The notes under the pieces were generated by a model that was not told the DNA's origin, ran no database searches, and worked only from the letters and a program-made list of their open reading frames with translations. DNA of 64,000 nucleotides, taken from contig CAJURM010000002.1 of assembly GCA_910589025.1 (NCBI GenBank), forward strand, positions 1 through 64,000, in the 5' to 3' direction. This stretch comes from an uncultured Odoribacter sp. Its GTDB lineage: Bacteria > Bacteroidota > Bacteroidia > Bacteroidales > Marinifilaceae. Position 1 is the first letter of the stretch. Each line of letters starts with the position of its first letter. Positions 24,914-34,214 of this stretch are shown here, one piece after another. The position numbers and the translations under genes are program-made.

Positions 24914-27900
24914 TTAGAATGAAACTTTTAATCCGATGGAAACTTTCTTCACATTGGAGTAGAATGCTCCGCGGGTATCGGAAGGTGATTCCGGATCCAA
25001 TCCCTCCAGACCGGAGAAGGTCAGCAAGTTCTCGCCGGCAACATACAGTTTTGCTTTTTCAATACCGGCTTTCGATAACCATCTTTTCGGTAAATTATAT
25101 CCCAGTGAGATATTTTTCAAACGCACGTATGAAGCGTCTTCCAACCAGAAAGAAGAAGTCGTGAAGTTGGTCTGGTCACCTCTGGTCAAACGGGGATAGC
25201 TGGCATTGTGGTGAGTCGGAGTCCAGCGGTCCCAATGCCGTTTCAATACCTTACCGCCGTTAAAGAATGCATAAGAAGCCTCTCCGGTATAATAAGCGTC
25301 TACGTCAAAAGCTCCCTGCCACAACATGGAGAAATCGAAATCCTTGTAGAACACTGCAACATTCAGACCTCCCGTCCAGCTTGGGAAATTCTTACCGATA
25401 ACCGTCCGGTCTTCTGCATCGATTTTCCCGTTATTGTCTATGTCCACATACTTGATGTCTCCCAACTGTTCCTTTCCGGTACGTTTCGGAAGTTTTGCCA
25501 GTTCTTCGGGAGTATTGAAATAGCCGTTTGCTTTGTAACCGTAGAATGAACCGATGGGATGACCTTCCAGACGCCAGTATTTGGCATTATCGGGATCCAC
25601 ACCTTCGGTGCCTTCCATATTGGTAATCTCATTTTTCAGGTAAGACACATTGAAATTAACGGCATAACTGAAATCACTGTTAATGCGTTTGTTGTGGGAA
25701 ATGTTCAGGTCGAATCCGGTATTTTCCACATTACCTGCATTCTGAGCTGGAGCGCTCATACCGATTACCCCCTGGATAGGCAGGTAAAGCAACATGTCGT
25801 TTGTTTTCTTTTTATATACAGAAAGTTCGAAACCAAGCATATTGTTCAGGAATCCGGCTTCGATACCCAACTCGTAATTGGTTACGGTAGCCCATTGCAA
25901 TTCGTTATTTACATAGCGTGATTCGTAAGCAGTGGAATAGAGTTGGTGTCCGAACATAGTACTTCCGTAGGCATAAGTGGCTACAGCCGGATAAATGTCA
26001 TCATCCTTTAACTCCTCATTACCGGTTTTACCCCAGCCCAGACGCAATTTCAAATTGCTTAGCCACTCTGCATTGTCTTTGATGAATGCTTCTTCCGAAA
26101 TTCTCCATCCTGCGGAGAATGCGGGGAAATAGCCCCAACGGTTGTCTTTCGGGAAGCGTGAGGAAGCATCGGCACGCAGATTGGCTTCAAAAAGGTATTT
26201 GTTGTTGTAATCGTATTGGATACGGCCAAAATAGGAGAGACGTGCCGTTTCGTATCCGCCGTCGCTGTTTTTCTGAGAGGAAGCATCCAATGTATTCAAT
26301 GATTCGGTCAATTCGTCATTACCGCCTCCTTTACGTGAAGTTGTCGTATAACGGTAGGTATGTTTTACTTGCTCCGCTCCGGCTAACACACCAAAAGAGT
26401 GGTTATTGATGGATTTGTTGTAATTAATCAACAATTGGCTGGTATACCAGTTCCAATTATAGTGGTTGTGTGCCCCTTCGCGGTCGCCGGAGTCGAATGT
26501 GCCGTAACTGAAGTGTTTTTTAAACGTCCGGTAATCGCGGTAATCGTGTCTCAATGAATACACACCCTTGATGCTCAATCCTTCAAGAGGAGTAACATTC
26601 AGGTAAGCCGTTGCATTCAACTGCTGGTCCATTTGACGAAATTCACCGCTTCGTCCCTGCTGTGCCACAGGGTTTTGCATACCGTTGTAATGGTATGCAC
26701 CGTTTTCGTCATAAATCGGAGCCGTAGGAGCAATACGGTTTACATACTGCATCAAAGAGCCGAATCCTTCGTATTCGTCGCTGTTTATGCCGCGGTAAGC
26801 GGAAGCGTTGACACCTAAATTCACCCATTTGGCCACTTTGGAGTCGATGTTGACACGTCCGTTGTAACGTTCGTATTGTTTCTCCTGTGACAAACCGTCC
26901 TGGTACAAGTAAGCCAACGATGCCATGTATGTCGTATTTTCTGAACCACCGGAAATAGACAAACTGTGTTGGGTTTCAATGGCGTGTTTTTTAAACACTT
27001 CGTTATACCAGTCCGTATTGGGGTGACCAATGGGGTCTTTCCCGTTGCGGTAAAGCTCAATGTCTTCAGCTGTGTAAGGCAGAGGAGCATTGGGGTCTTC
27101 ATTCAGAGTGGCTTCGTTAAACAAAGTAGCATAATCGGCAGCACCCAGGAATTTTAATTTAGCGGTAGGGCTTGCCCAAGTCACCGTACCGGAATAATTC
27201 ACCCGTGCTTTTTGTCCTTTTTTACCTTTTTTGGTAGTAATCAGGATAACGCCGTTGGCAGCCTGCACACCGTAGATAGCGGAAGAAGCCGCATCTTTCA
27301 GGACGGAAATGGATTCGATATCCTGCGGGTCGATGTTGTTCATACTGCCCGGGATACCGTCAACGATTACCAGAGGGCTGGCAGCGTTGATGGAGTTTTT
27401 ACCGCGGATGGTGATTGAACCCGTCTGTGCACCCGGAGCTCCGGAAGTCTGGATAACCGTCACACCGGGCATACTTCCAGCCATGGCTGCTGATACACTG
27501 GCAACCGAACGGGATTCCAATGCTTCCGAATTGATAGAAGCAACAGAACCTGTCAGGTTCGCTTTTTTCTGTACGCCGTATCCCACCACGATCACTTCGT
27601 CCAACGTTTGGGAATCTTCTTTCAATGTAATGGTTAACGGAGTACCTGTCCATTTCACCTCCTGGGTCTGGTAACCCATGAAAGAAATAACGAGCGTACT
27701 TCCTACCGGAATGTTATTGATGGTGAAATCACCGTCGATACCGGTAGTCGTACCGATAGGCATAGCGGATGAACCGCTTTCATCTTTCACTATCACAGAA
27801 GCACCGGGAAGTGTTTCTCCTTTGGCGTCTTTTACGACACCTGTACATGTTCCTGTCTGTTGTTCAGTAGATGTACTTACCGTTTTCCTTTCTGCCTGTG

Positions 27901-27967
27901 CGTAGTTCCCTACACAAAGGAAAAAAGAAAGAAGTAGCATTCCTGCTAATTTTAAGTGTTTTGTCAT
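24914..27967 (-). CDS. SusC/RagA-family TonB-dependent transporter
   Basis: This 1017-residue outer-membrane transporter has a signal peptide (LLLSFFLCVGNYAQA), a CarboxypepD_reg-like domain (CTGVVKDAKGETLPGASV...SFMGYQTQEVKW), a TonB-box-like stretch (LDEVIVVGYGVQKKANLTGSV), a plug (ITIRGKNSINAASPLVIVDG, ISVLKDAASSAIYGVQAANGVILITTKKG) and a barrel ending LKVSF. No STN domain precedes the plug, so sigma/anti-sigma signalling is not expected. It leads susC-susD-DUF6057-propeller. The gap from the upstream GH2 gene is 723 bp and carries a long inverted repeat, so the operon probably has its own promoter there; I found no exact TAnnTTTG match. Confidence 0.96.
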   Translation of the reverse strand: MTKHLKLAGMLLLSFFLCVGNYAQAERKTVSTSTEQQTGTCTGVVKDAKGETLPGASVIVKDESGSSAMPIGTTTGIDGDFTINNIPVGSTLVISFMGYQTQEVKWTGTPLTITLKEDSQTLDEVIVVGYGVQKKANLTGSVASINSEALESRSVASVSAAMAGSMPGVTVIQTSGAPGAQTGSITIRGKNSINAASPLVIVDGIPGSMNNIDPQDIESISVLKDAASSAIYGVQAANGVILITTKKGKKGQKARVNYSGTVTWASPTAKLKFLGAADYATLFNEATLNEDPNAPLPYTAEDIELYRNGKDPIGHPNTDWYNEVFKKHAIETQHSLSISGGSENTTYMASLAYLYQDGLSQEKQYERYNGRVNIDSKVAKWVNLGVNASAYRGINSDEYEGFGSLMQYVNRIAPTAPIYDENGAYHYNGMQNPVAQQGRSGEFRQMDQQLNATAYLNVTPLEGLSIKGVYSLRHDYRDYRTFKKHFSYGTFDSGDREGAHNHYNWNWYTSQLLINYNKSINNHSFGVLAGAEQVKHTYRYTTTSRKGGGNDELTESLNTLDASSQKNSDGGYETARLSYFGRIQYDYNNKYLFEANLRADASSRFPKDNRWGYFPAFSAGWRISEEAFIKDNAEWLSNLKLRLGWGKTGNEELKDDDIYPAVATYAYGSTMFGHQLYSTAYESRYVNNELQWATVTNYELGIEAGFLNNMLGFELSVYKKKTNDMLLYLPIQGVIGMSAPAQNAGNVENTGFDLNISHNKRINSDFSYAVNFNVSYLKNEITNMEGTEGVDPDNAKYWRLEGHPIGSFYGYKANGYFNTPEELAKLPKRTGKEQLGDIKYVDIDNNGKIDAEDRTVIGKNFPSWTGGLNVAVFYKDFDFSMLWQGAFDVDAYYTGEASYAFFNGGKVLKRHWDRWTPTHHNASYPRLTRGDQTNFTTSSFWLEDASYVRLKNISLGYNLPKRWLSKAGIEKAKLYVAGENLLTFSGLEGLDPESPSDTRGAFYSNVKKVSIGLKVSF

Positions 27968-28103
27968 AATAAAATGTTTAAAATTAAGAAGTGTATTTGG
28001 TTCATATTAAATTTTTCTTCACAATCAAGGATGCAAGTTCGTTTCGCTAACGATTCCGTACCTTTTTTACTTTCATTTCACATCATTTACACCGTTTTAG
28101 AAT

Positions 28104-28116
28104 ATGCCTGGTAAGC
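28104..28116 (+). repeat. Inverted repeat, left arm
   Basis: ATGCCTGGTAAGC; its exact reverse complement is at 28370-28382. The pair brackets 253 bp upstream of susC. Such flanking repeats are known at invertible promoters in Bacteroides, but 13 bp alone does not prove inversion. Confidence 0.6.
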
Positions 28117-28369
28117 GAGTTGAGTTTGTTATAACCTCCTTGTAAATAAGAGTTTATAAATCAAATCCGCACACAAAAACACTTTTTTTGTATAAAGAAA
28201 ACTTACCTCTCTAAGACGACTACAATAATAATACGAAACCGAGAAATAACCAAAAGAAATAGTTAATTTTTATCAACACTCTACAAATAAGGTTTAAAAA
28301 CAGAAGTGGGTATCAGATTATTTGAAGTAAGAGATAAATAATATCTGTTAATGTTAAAGACGAATACAT

Positions 28370-28382
28370 GCTTACCAGGCAT
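28370..28382 (-). repeat. Inverted repeat, right arm
   Basis: GCTTACCAGGCAT, the exact reverse complement of 28104-28116. The flanking bases do not extend the match. Confidence 0.6.
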
Positions 28383-28611
28383 GTACCCTTTTTCGGGTAA
28401 ATCAATCCATAGGAAAGACAGGAATTTGGCAATAAGCAGGCAGGGGATTCCCTGTCTTTTCTTTGCTTTATTTTTTGATTTTCTTTGGAATGTATTCGGA
28501 GTATATTTGGTTATGGACGATTTTATTCAGAATGTACTCCGAAGTTGCTCCGAACATGCTCCGAACTTGATATAGGGAAACCCCTGGGAATCAAGAGGGA
28601 AGAGATTACAA

Positions 28612-28664
28612 AAATTATCCCTTGGAACAGACAGGGAAATTCCTGCCATTCCAAGGGATAACTT
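28612..28664 (-). terminator. Intrinsic terminator after the GH2 gene
   Basis: Perfect 13-bp arms TTATCCCTTGGAA (28615-28627) and TTCCAAGGGATAA (28649-28661) with an inner CAGG/CCTG pairing. A/T runs lie on both sides, so U tracts form in either direction. It lies 27 bp beyond the GH2 stop. Confidence 0.8.
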
Positions 28665-28690
28665 TTTGGTTTCCAAAGGAAACCGAAGGA

Positions 28691-31600
28691 TTATTCGTAA
28701 GTCAGCGTCGCTTTGCTTGCCGCTTCATTGTTGTTTTTTACCGGCACGAGGGTAAAGCCCCAGGTGTAGTTTTGGTTGGCCGGAATAGAGTATGCTTTCT
28801 CCGGTCTGGAACCCCAACTGTCGTAACCGGCTACGCCTTGTTGTTTCATATCGACACACACTTCCACAAAATTACGCGGGCTGATGTCATTGACATGGTG
28901 CATTCTTCTGAGGCGGTTTTTAGCCTTTTCCGGATTACGTTCCGCAATCTCTTTTTCTGTGAAATTGCTCCATTGGTAATCGTGTTTAACGGCCTCTTCC
29001 GAGTCAAAATCTTCAATGGAATTACGCAAAGCATTGAATCCCATCCTCTCGTTTGCCCGGATTAACAGACCCTTCCCGTTCTTGCCTGTCAGAGTCACCC
29101 ACCGGGTATCTGTATGATGTCCGTTTTCCTGGGGACGTACATACGGATAGTACATTTTTTCTGCGGTAGTCGTGTACAATCCTACAATCGTACCAGCCTG
29201 ACGGTCGAGGTAATTCTCTTCCGGTCCGCGTCCGAAATACTGCACTTGCTGCATGTCAGCTGGCAAGCGGAAACGTACACCGATGCGCGGTACTTCCAGT
29301 TTGGCGGCAGCTTCCCGTGCAGCTTGCGATTTCGGGCTGAAAGTAGCTGATTTGGTGGCTTCTGAAATCTCGTCCGGAGTGGCTTCCATTGATACGGACG
29401 TAAAGTGGGCATTCACGTTTACAACACCTGTCGGGTAAATTTTATAAGTGACCATATACAGATTACCTGCCGCTAACAGATAGTTGGCATGGATTACAGC
29501 CGTCTGGCCTTCTTTTTCAATAGTGGCTTCCACTACGTTGAAGTCTTTGCTGGACTGTTTCCATACTTGCAGGCGCGTAGGCGCGCCGTTACCATAGTCA
29601 TTGTCGCTCGGTGCACGCCAGAAATTCGGCTGGATACCGAAACCGTCTTGGAAATACTCAATACCGTCTACCTTGTAAGAGGTAACGATACCCGTTTTTT
29701 TGTCGAAAACAAAAGAGACTTTCGATGAAGAAGCGGTCAGCAGATTATTCCGGTCGCTGATTTTCAACTGCGGCCCTTGTGCCGTGTATTTCTTCACCGG
29801 AGCTTTTATCAGCAATTTAAATTGGTCGTGTGCGATAAGATAATTTGCCGGCACCAGAGGTTCTGCGGTCTTGGTATACACTTCAAAATCGACGAAATAT
29901 TCCGTTCCCGCTTTGGGCTGGAGTGCTGCCATCGGAATCGTTACGATTTCGGATGCCTGCGGAACCAGATTTAAATTCAGTACTTTTTCGCTGACTTTTT
30001 TATTGTTGGCTTTAATGATGTATTTCACTAAATATTTTGACAGGTTGGTGAAATAAAAACGGTTGGTGATTTTGATTTTGCCTTCTGCCAGATTTTCAGC
30101 TTCGAAACCTACATTCTGATGGGCGTATTTCACTTCTGCAATGGCCGGGTGCGGATTGCGGTCCGGATTGATAATACCGTTACAAAGGAAGTTTCCGTCA
30201 CTGGGGGCATTTACTCCGAAATCCCCGCCGTATGCCCAGTAACCGCCGTCTTTATCTACCCACAAGCCCTGGTCTACCCAGTCCCAGATATAACCGCCCT
30301 GGAGGTTCGGGTATTTGTAAATGGCTTTCCATTGATCCCAGAGGTTGCCTGAAGAGTTTCCCATAGCATGGGAGTATTCGGAAGGCACTACCGGACGGTC
30401 GCTGCCGTTGCGGCCCACTTCTTCCAACCAGGCGGCATCCGGATATTGGGGTACATACATGTCGGAATTCCATTCCCATTGTGCGCGTTCGTAACATACC
30501 GGACGGTTCATGTTGCCGTTTTCGCGGTTCTTGATCCAGAGATATGTCTGATAGAAATTGTATCCGTTCCCGGCTTCATTTCCTAAAGACCAGATGGTTA
30601 CGGACGGATGGTTTTTGTTTCTTTCATACATGTTGATTGTACGGTCCATGTGAGGTTTCAGCCATTCCGGATTATTTCCCAGCGTACCGCCTTTGCGCAG
30701 GTTGTAGTACATGCCGTGCGATTCGATATTGGCTTCGTCATAGACATAGATGCCGTATTGGTCGCACAATTCGTAAAAGCGACGGCTTTGCGGATAGTGG
30801 CACAGACGTACGGAATTGATATTGTTGCGTTTCATCAGTTCGAAGTCCTTGCGCATCAGTTCTTCCGGCACATAGTGACCGGTTTCCGGATTGTGTTCGT
30901 GGATGTTTACTCCTTTCAATTTGAGGGGTTGTCCGTTAATCATCAACACGGTATAAGGACGGTCGTGGATGTCTTTTTCAGCAATTTGTTTGATTTCTAC
31001 TCGGCGGAAACCTACGCGTGCTGGAACAATTTCCGTTGTCTGCCCGTCTTTTTCTACCGTCATGACCAAACGGTAGAGATTGGGGGCTTCGGAGGTCCAG
31101 GTTGCTGCGTTGTTAACGGTGTAATCAAAATCAACGGTTCCGACACTTTCAGGGGCCAATGTCAGCTCTTTGCGGGCCGTGGCTACTGTTTTGTTTTTGC
31201 TGTCAAGCAGACTGTAACCGACGGTTACTTTTTCTGCTTTATCAGAGGTGTTTTTGATATCCATACCCAATTTGAAAATACCGTTTTTATAGGTATCGTC
31301 GAGAGTAGATACAACACGATAGTCTTTTAATGCCGTTTTGGGCTGAGACCACAGGTATACATCGCGTTCGATACCGCTGATGCGCCAAAAATCCTGGCAT
31401 TCCAAATAAGAGCCGGTACTCCATCTGAAAATCTTTAAGGTCAGTACGTTTTTTCCTGCCTTTACATAGGGATTGATCCGGAACTCGGCGGTGTTCTTGG
31501 AATCTTCGCTGTAGCCAACTTCTTGTCCGTTGATGTAGACATATACGCCTGATTTGGCTCCGTCGATGTTCAGGTAAATATCCCGGTCCATCCACTCTGC

Positions 31601-32038
31601 CGGTATATCGATGTCCCGGCGGTAAACACCGACCGGATTTTCTTCCGGAAGAGTCGGTGGTTGCGGATTGCGGGGCTTGAATTCATAACCGTGGTTGGTG
31701 TAGATAGCCACTCCGTAACCCTGGGGTTCCCAGTTGCCCGGCACCTGTATGTCTTTCCAGTCTGCCGTGGAAAGGGAAGGGTCGGTGATGTTGGCGGGCA
31801 GCTTTTTGTACCCGTCCACAAAATAGAATTTCCAGGTTCCGTTCAGCAACGAGTAAAATTTGCTGTTTTCATATTTGAAACTCAGCGCCTGTTCTAAATT
31901 GTCATAAGTCATAAAGGAAGAGCGGGGATATTCTTTATTCACCGCGACTACCTGCACATCCTGCCAGTAGGGCTTTGTTTGTGCCATCGTTTGCAGGATG
32001 CAGAATCCGCAAAACAGAAGGAGAAAAAGTTTTTTCAT
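28691..32038 (-). CDS. GH2 beta-galactosidase (LacZ type), secreted
   Basis: This 1115-residue protein has a Sec signal ending LQTMAQ. The layout is LacZ-like: sugar-binding jelly roll (GVYRRDIDIPAEW, YINGQEVGYSEDSK), immunoglobulin-like domain, TIM barrel with acid/base E488 in SLGNEAGNG and nucleophile E554 in PSEYSHAMGNS, then the large C-terminal beta-galactosidase small-chain domain (RVGFRFRLPADM-type, FGRGPEENYLDR). It hydrolyses terminal beta-galactosides, probably in the periplasm. It is upstream of susC on the same strand but separated by a terminator and 723 bp, so it is functionally linked but independently transcribed. Other GH2 activities are less likely because the LacZ-type motifs are complete. 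Confidence 0.93.
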   Translation of the reverse strand: MKKLFLLLFCGFCILQTMAQTKPYWQDVQVVAVNKEYPRSSFMTYDNLEQALSFKYENSKFYSLLNGTWKFYFVDGYKKLPANITDPSLSTADWKDIQVPGNWEPQGYGVAIYTNHGYEFKPRNPQPPTLPEENPVGVYRRDIDIPAEWMDRDIYLNIDGAKSGVYVYINGQEVGYSEDSKNTAEFRINPYVKAGKNVLTLKIFRWSTGSYLECQDFWRISGIERDVYLWSQPKTALKDYRVVSTLDDTYKNGIFKLGMDIKNTSDKAEKVTVGYSLLDSKNKTVATARKELTLAPESVGTVDFDYTVNNAATWTSEAPNLYRLVMTVEKDGQTTEIVPARVGFRRVEIKQIAEKDIHDRPYTVLMINGQPLKLKGVNIHEHNPETGHYVPEELMRKDFELMKRNNINSVRLCHYPQSRRFYELCDQYGIYVYDEANIESHGMYYNLRKGGTLGNNPEWLKPHMDRTINMYERNKNHPSVTIWSLGNEAGNGYNFYQTYLWIKNRENGNMNRPVCYERAQWEWNSDMYVPQYPDAAWLEEVGRNGSDRPVVPSEYSHAMGNSSGNLWDQWKAIYKYPNLQGGYIWDWVDQGLWVDKDGGYWAYGGDFGVNAPSDGNFLCNGIINPDRNPHPAIAEVKYAHQNVGFEAENLAEGKIKITNRFYFTNLSKYLVKYIIKANNKKVSEKVLNLNLVPQASEIVTIPMAALQPKAGTEYFVDFEVYTKTAEPLVPANYLIAHDQFKLLIKAPVKKYTAQGPQLKISDRNNLLTASSSKVSFVFDKKTGIVTSYKVDGIEYFQDGFGIQPNFWRAPSDNDYGNGAPTRLQVWKQSSKDFNVVEATIEKEGQTAVIHANYLLAAGNLYMVTYKIYPTGVVNVNAHFTSVSMEATPDEISEATKSATFSPKSQAAREAAAKLEVPRIGVRFRLPADMQQVQYFGRGPEENYLDRQAGTIVGLYTTTAEKMYYPYVRPQENGHHTDTRWVTLTGKNGKGLLIRANERMGFNALRNSIEDFDSEEAVKHDYQWSNFTEKEIAERNPEKAKNRLRRMHHVNDISPRNFVEVCVDMKQQGVAGYDSWGSRPEKAYSIPANQNYTWGFTLVPVKNNNEAASKATLTYE

Positions 32039-32186
32039 GAAATAGGATTTTATTTAGTTAAAAATATTGCGTAAGATGCGCCAAAGATAATAAAATTTTT
32101 AAGAAAGGCTCCTTGTATTTATTTTTCATGCTTGCTTTTGAATTTTTAAGCGTGGGGTTTTCGGCTGTCGGAATGCCTCTTTTTAT

Positions 32187-32194
32187 TACCTTTG
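32187..32194 (+). promoter_or_regulatory. -7 element for the ttcA-like gene
   Basis: TACCTTTG (TAnnTTTG), 25 bp before the ATG at 32219. It overlaps the first codon of a longer possible ORF (TTG at 32192), which argues for the shorter start. Confidence 0.55.
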
Positions 32195-32218
32195 CAGCAC
32201 ATTAAAACAGGAGAGGGT

Positions 32219-32950
32219 ATGGCTGACAAGGAACAGAAATTGTTCATGCGGGAGTTTTTCCGGAAGGCGGGTAAAGCGATTTACGATTACGGGCTGATAG
32301 AAAGCGGCGATAGGATTTTGGTTGGCGTATCGGGAGGCAAGGATTCATTGGCTTTGTTAGAAGTGCTGGCGTTGCGTTCCCGGGATAAGAAGCACAATTA
32401 TGAAGTGGTGGCAGCCCATATTGCCGTACAGGATGTGGCTTATGAAGTGGATGAAGCCTATGTCCGGCAGTTGTGCGGGCAGTTGGGGGTGGAATTTGTG
32501 CATCGTACTATCGATGCGGGGGTGAGGGAAGGGTCCGGCAAACCGGCTTGTTTTGTCTGCTCCTGGAACCGGCGGAAGACTTTGTTCGGGATAGCCAAAG
32601 AGCTGGGATGCAATAAACTTGCGTTGGGACATCATCGCGATGATGCGGTAGAAAGCCTTCTGATGAGTATGATGTTTAACGGTACGATGGCCAGTATGCC
32701 GCCCCGGTTGGAAATGTTCGGGGGGACGTTTACTTTGATTCGTCCGTTTATCTACCTGAGTAATGAAGATACATCCCGTTATGCCGCTTACAGGGGATTC
32801 CGGCAACAGAAAAAACAATGCCCGTACGAGCGGGCAACCAACCGGGATGCTGTGGCACGGATAATCCGGGAAATGGAGGCGCTTTCTCCGCATGTCAGAA
32901 ATAATCTTTTTGCGGCCATGACAAATATTCAAAAAGAATATTTGCCGTAA
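32219..32950 (+). CDS. PP-loop ATPase, TtcA/TtuA-like tRNA thiolation protein
   Basis: The 243-residue cytosolic protein begins MADKEQKLFMREFF. It has the PP-loop VSGGKDSLALL (SGGKDS at 38-43), which adenylates a tRNA base before sulfur transfer, a CxxC pair in PACFVCSWNRRKTLF (compare TtcA PCSLCxRLRR) and the GHHRDDAVESLLMSMMFNG motif typical of TtcA-like enzymes. TtcA makes 2-thiocytidine at tRNA position 32 using a [4Fe-4S] cluster; a third cluster Cys may be that in KKQCPYERATNRD. I start at 32219 because the upstream TTG sits inside the promoter. It is divergent from GH2. Some paralogues act on other thio-modifications, so the target base is not certain. Confidence 0.82.
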   Translation: MADKEQKLFMREFFRKAGKAIYDYGLIESGDRILVGVSGGKDSLALLEVLALRSRDKKHNYEVVAAHIAVQDVAYEVDEAYVRQLCGQLGVEFVHRTIDAGVREGSGKPACFVCSWNRRKTLFGIAKELGCNKLALGHHRDDAVESLLMSMMFNGTMASMPPRLEMFGGTFTLIRPFIYLSNEDTSRYAAYRGFRQQKKQCPYERATNRDAVARIIREMEALSPHVRNNLFAAMTNIQKEYLP

Positions 32951-33049
32951 CCGTATGGGAGTGCGGGGGTTGTACTCCGGTAAGATTTTATCTTTCTACA
33001 ACGTTTGAATAATTTCCACGGAAAAGTTTTTTATTTCAGGAAAAGGTTT

Positions 33050-33057
33050 TACCTTTG
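33050..33057 (+). promoter_or_regulatory. -7 element for greA
   Basis: TACCTTTG (TAnnTTTG) 120 bp before the greA ATG, giving a leader of about 110 nt. Confidence 0.5.
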
Positions 33058-33111
33058 TCCTCGGAGGTGAGGATTCCGAAATCATAAATGGAATTCTTTA
33101 TTTAAATAAAA

Positions 33112-33147
33112 GGCACTTATTGGAGGATAAGTGTCGTTTATTTTTTT
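33112..33147 (+). promoter_or_regulatory. Terminator-like hairpin in the greA leader (possible attenuator)
   Basis: CACTTAT (33114-33120) and ATAAGTG (33127-33133) form a stem with a 6-nt loop, extended by two more pairs. A T-rich tract at 33137-33147 follows. It lies between the greA promoter and start, where an intrinsic terminator would make a short leader RNA or lower greA expression. Confidence 0.5.
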
Positions 33148-33176
33148 GTGTATTAACTGAGCTTAAATTATATGTT

Positions 33177-33653
33177 ATGAGTGGAAAAGTATCCTATGTA
33201 ACCAAAGAAGGTCTGAAGAAATTGCAGGATGAACTGGAGAGATTACAGAATGTCGAAAGACCTAAAATTTCCAAAGCTATCGGTGAAGCGATAGAAAAAG
33301 GAGATATTTCCGAAAATGCGGAATATGATGCGGCAAAAGATGCGCAGGGATTGCTTGAAGCAAAGATTGCTCAATTGCAGGATACCATAGCTACTTGCCG
33401 GGTGATTGACGAATCCCAGTTGGATACGTCCAAAGTGCAGATGTTGAACAAGGTGACTATCCGTAATACGAAAAACGGTGCAACCATGACCTATACTTTG
33501 GTATCGGAGACGGAAGCCGATTTTAAAGCGGGCAAACTCTCCATTCATACCCCGATAGCTCAGGCGTTGGTAGGGAAGAAGTTGGGAGATGTTGTGAAAG
33601 TGAAGGTGCCTGCCGGAGAGATGGAGTTTGAAATTATGGATATCAGCTTATAA
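33177..33653 (+). CDS. greA: Transcription elongation factor GreA
   Basis: GreA binds the RNA polymerase secondary channel and stimulates cleavage of backtracked RNA. The 158 residues begin MSGKVSYVTKEGLKKLQDELERL, the normal GreA start, so I reject the longer frame from 33120 (it would begin in the leader hairpin). The N-terminal coiled coil carries the acidic tip GDISENAEYDAAKDAQ, with D/E residues that hold Mg2+. The C-terminal FKBP-like domain ends HTPIAQALVGKKLGDVVKVKVPAGEMEFEI. The HIT protein gene follows 11 bp later, a common greA-hit pairing in Bacteroidota. Confidence 0.96.
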   Translation: MSGKVSYVTKEGLKKLQDELERLQNVERPKISKAIGEAIEKGDISENAEYDAAKDAQGLLEAKIAQLQDTIATCRVIDESQLDTSKVQMLNKVTIRNTKNGATMTYTLVSETEADFKAGKLSIHTPIAQALVGKKLGDVVKVKVPAGEMEFEIMDISL

Positions 33654-33664
33654 TACGACACACG

Positions 33665-34057
33665 ATGGCATCTGTTTTTTCAAAGATAATCCGGGGGGAA
33701 ATCCCTTCTTATAAAGTAGCGGAAGACGATAAATATTATGCTTTTCTGGACATTGCTCCTTTGCAGAAAGGACATACCCTGGTGGTACCGAAACGGGAAG
33801 AAGATTATCTTTTCGATTTGAGCGACGAGGAGCTTGCCGGATTGATGGTGTTTGCAAAAAAGGTCGCAAAAGCCATCGGGAAAACCATTCCCTGCGAAAG
33901 GGTGGGGGTGGCCGTTATCGGGTTGGATGTGCCGCATGCTCATGTGCATCTTGTGCCGTTGAACGGAGGCGAGGACCTGAATTTTTCTAATCCGAAAAAA
34001 GAGTTTTCGAAAGAAGAAATGCAGGATTGTGCCAGACAGATAGCAGCCAACATCTAA
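33665..34057 (+). CDS. HIT-family (histidine triad) nucleotide hydrolase
   Basis: The 130-residue HINT-type protein begins SVFSKIIRGEIPSYKVAEDD, with the conserved YAFLDIAPLQKGHTLVVPKR strand pair and the histidine triad HAHVHLVP (H91, H93, H95), where the middle histidine of the triad is the nucleophile. HINT enzymes hydrolyse AMP-lysine/phosphoramidate bonds. The gene is 11 bp downstream of greA in one operon and is followed by a terminator. Normal length, no anomalies. Confidence 0.95.
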   Translation: MASVFSKIIRGEIPSYKVAEDDKYYAFLDIAPLQKGHTLVVPKREEDYLFDLSDEELAGLMVFAKKVAKAIGKTIPCERVGVAVIGLDVPHAHVHLVPLNGGEDLNFSNPKKEFSKEEMQDCARQIAANI

Positions 34058-34082
34058 GATATACCGGGACAGGATAAATAGA

Positions 34083-34116
34083 AAAAATGGGATTCGGAGA
34101 CGGGTCTCATTTTTTT
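34083..34116 (+). terminator. Terminator of the greA-hit operon
   Basis: AAAAATGGGA pairs with TCTCATTTTT (one G-U) around a 12-nt loop, and the T-run continues (ATTTTTTTG). It starts 26 bp past the HIT stop. Confidence 0.65.
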
Positions 34117-34214
34117 GTCTGGTGCTATGAACCGGGAGGGGAATGCATGGTTTTTATTGGAAATACATTATTTTTACGGAAAATTAGACACAACGGGAAT
34201 AAATTAAACGGGAG

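Larger units (their letters stand above)
27968..28611. other. Long leader/intergenic region upstream of susC
   Basis: The 644 bp without a believable gene contain a 13-bp inverted repeat (28104-28116 and 28370-28382) around a 253-bp AT-rich segment, and the decamer GCGAAACGAA on the minus strand (28039-28048), 72 bp upstream of the susC start. No exact -7 consensus was found in either orientation inside the repeat. Several short ORFs (for example 28351-28575) lack features. Confidence 0.5.

Noticed and set aside
28351..28575. 74-codon ORF in the susC upstream region
   Set aside because: No ribosome site, no domain, and it runs across the inverted-repeat arm and repeated CTCCGAA-type sequence; treated as non-coding.
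30608..31330. 240-codon plus-strand ORF antisense to the GH2 gene
   Set aside because: It lies wholly inside a well-supported GH2 coding sequence and looks like a high-GC third-position shadow; no family features.
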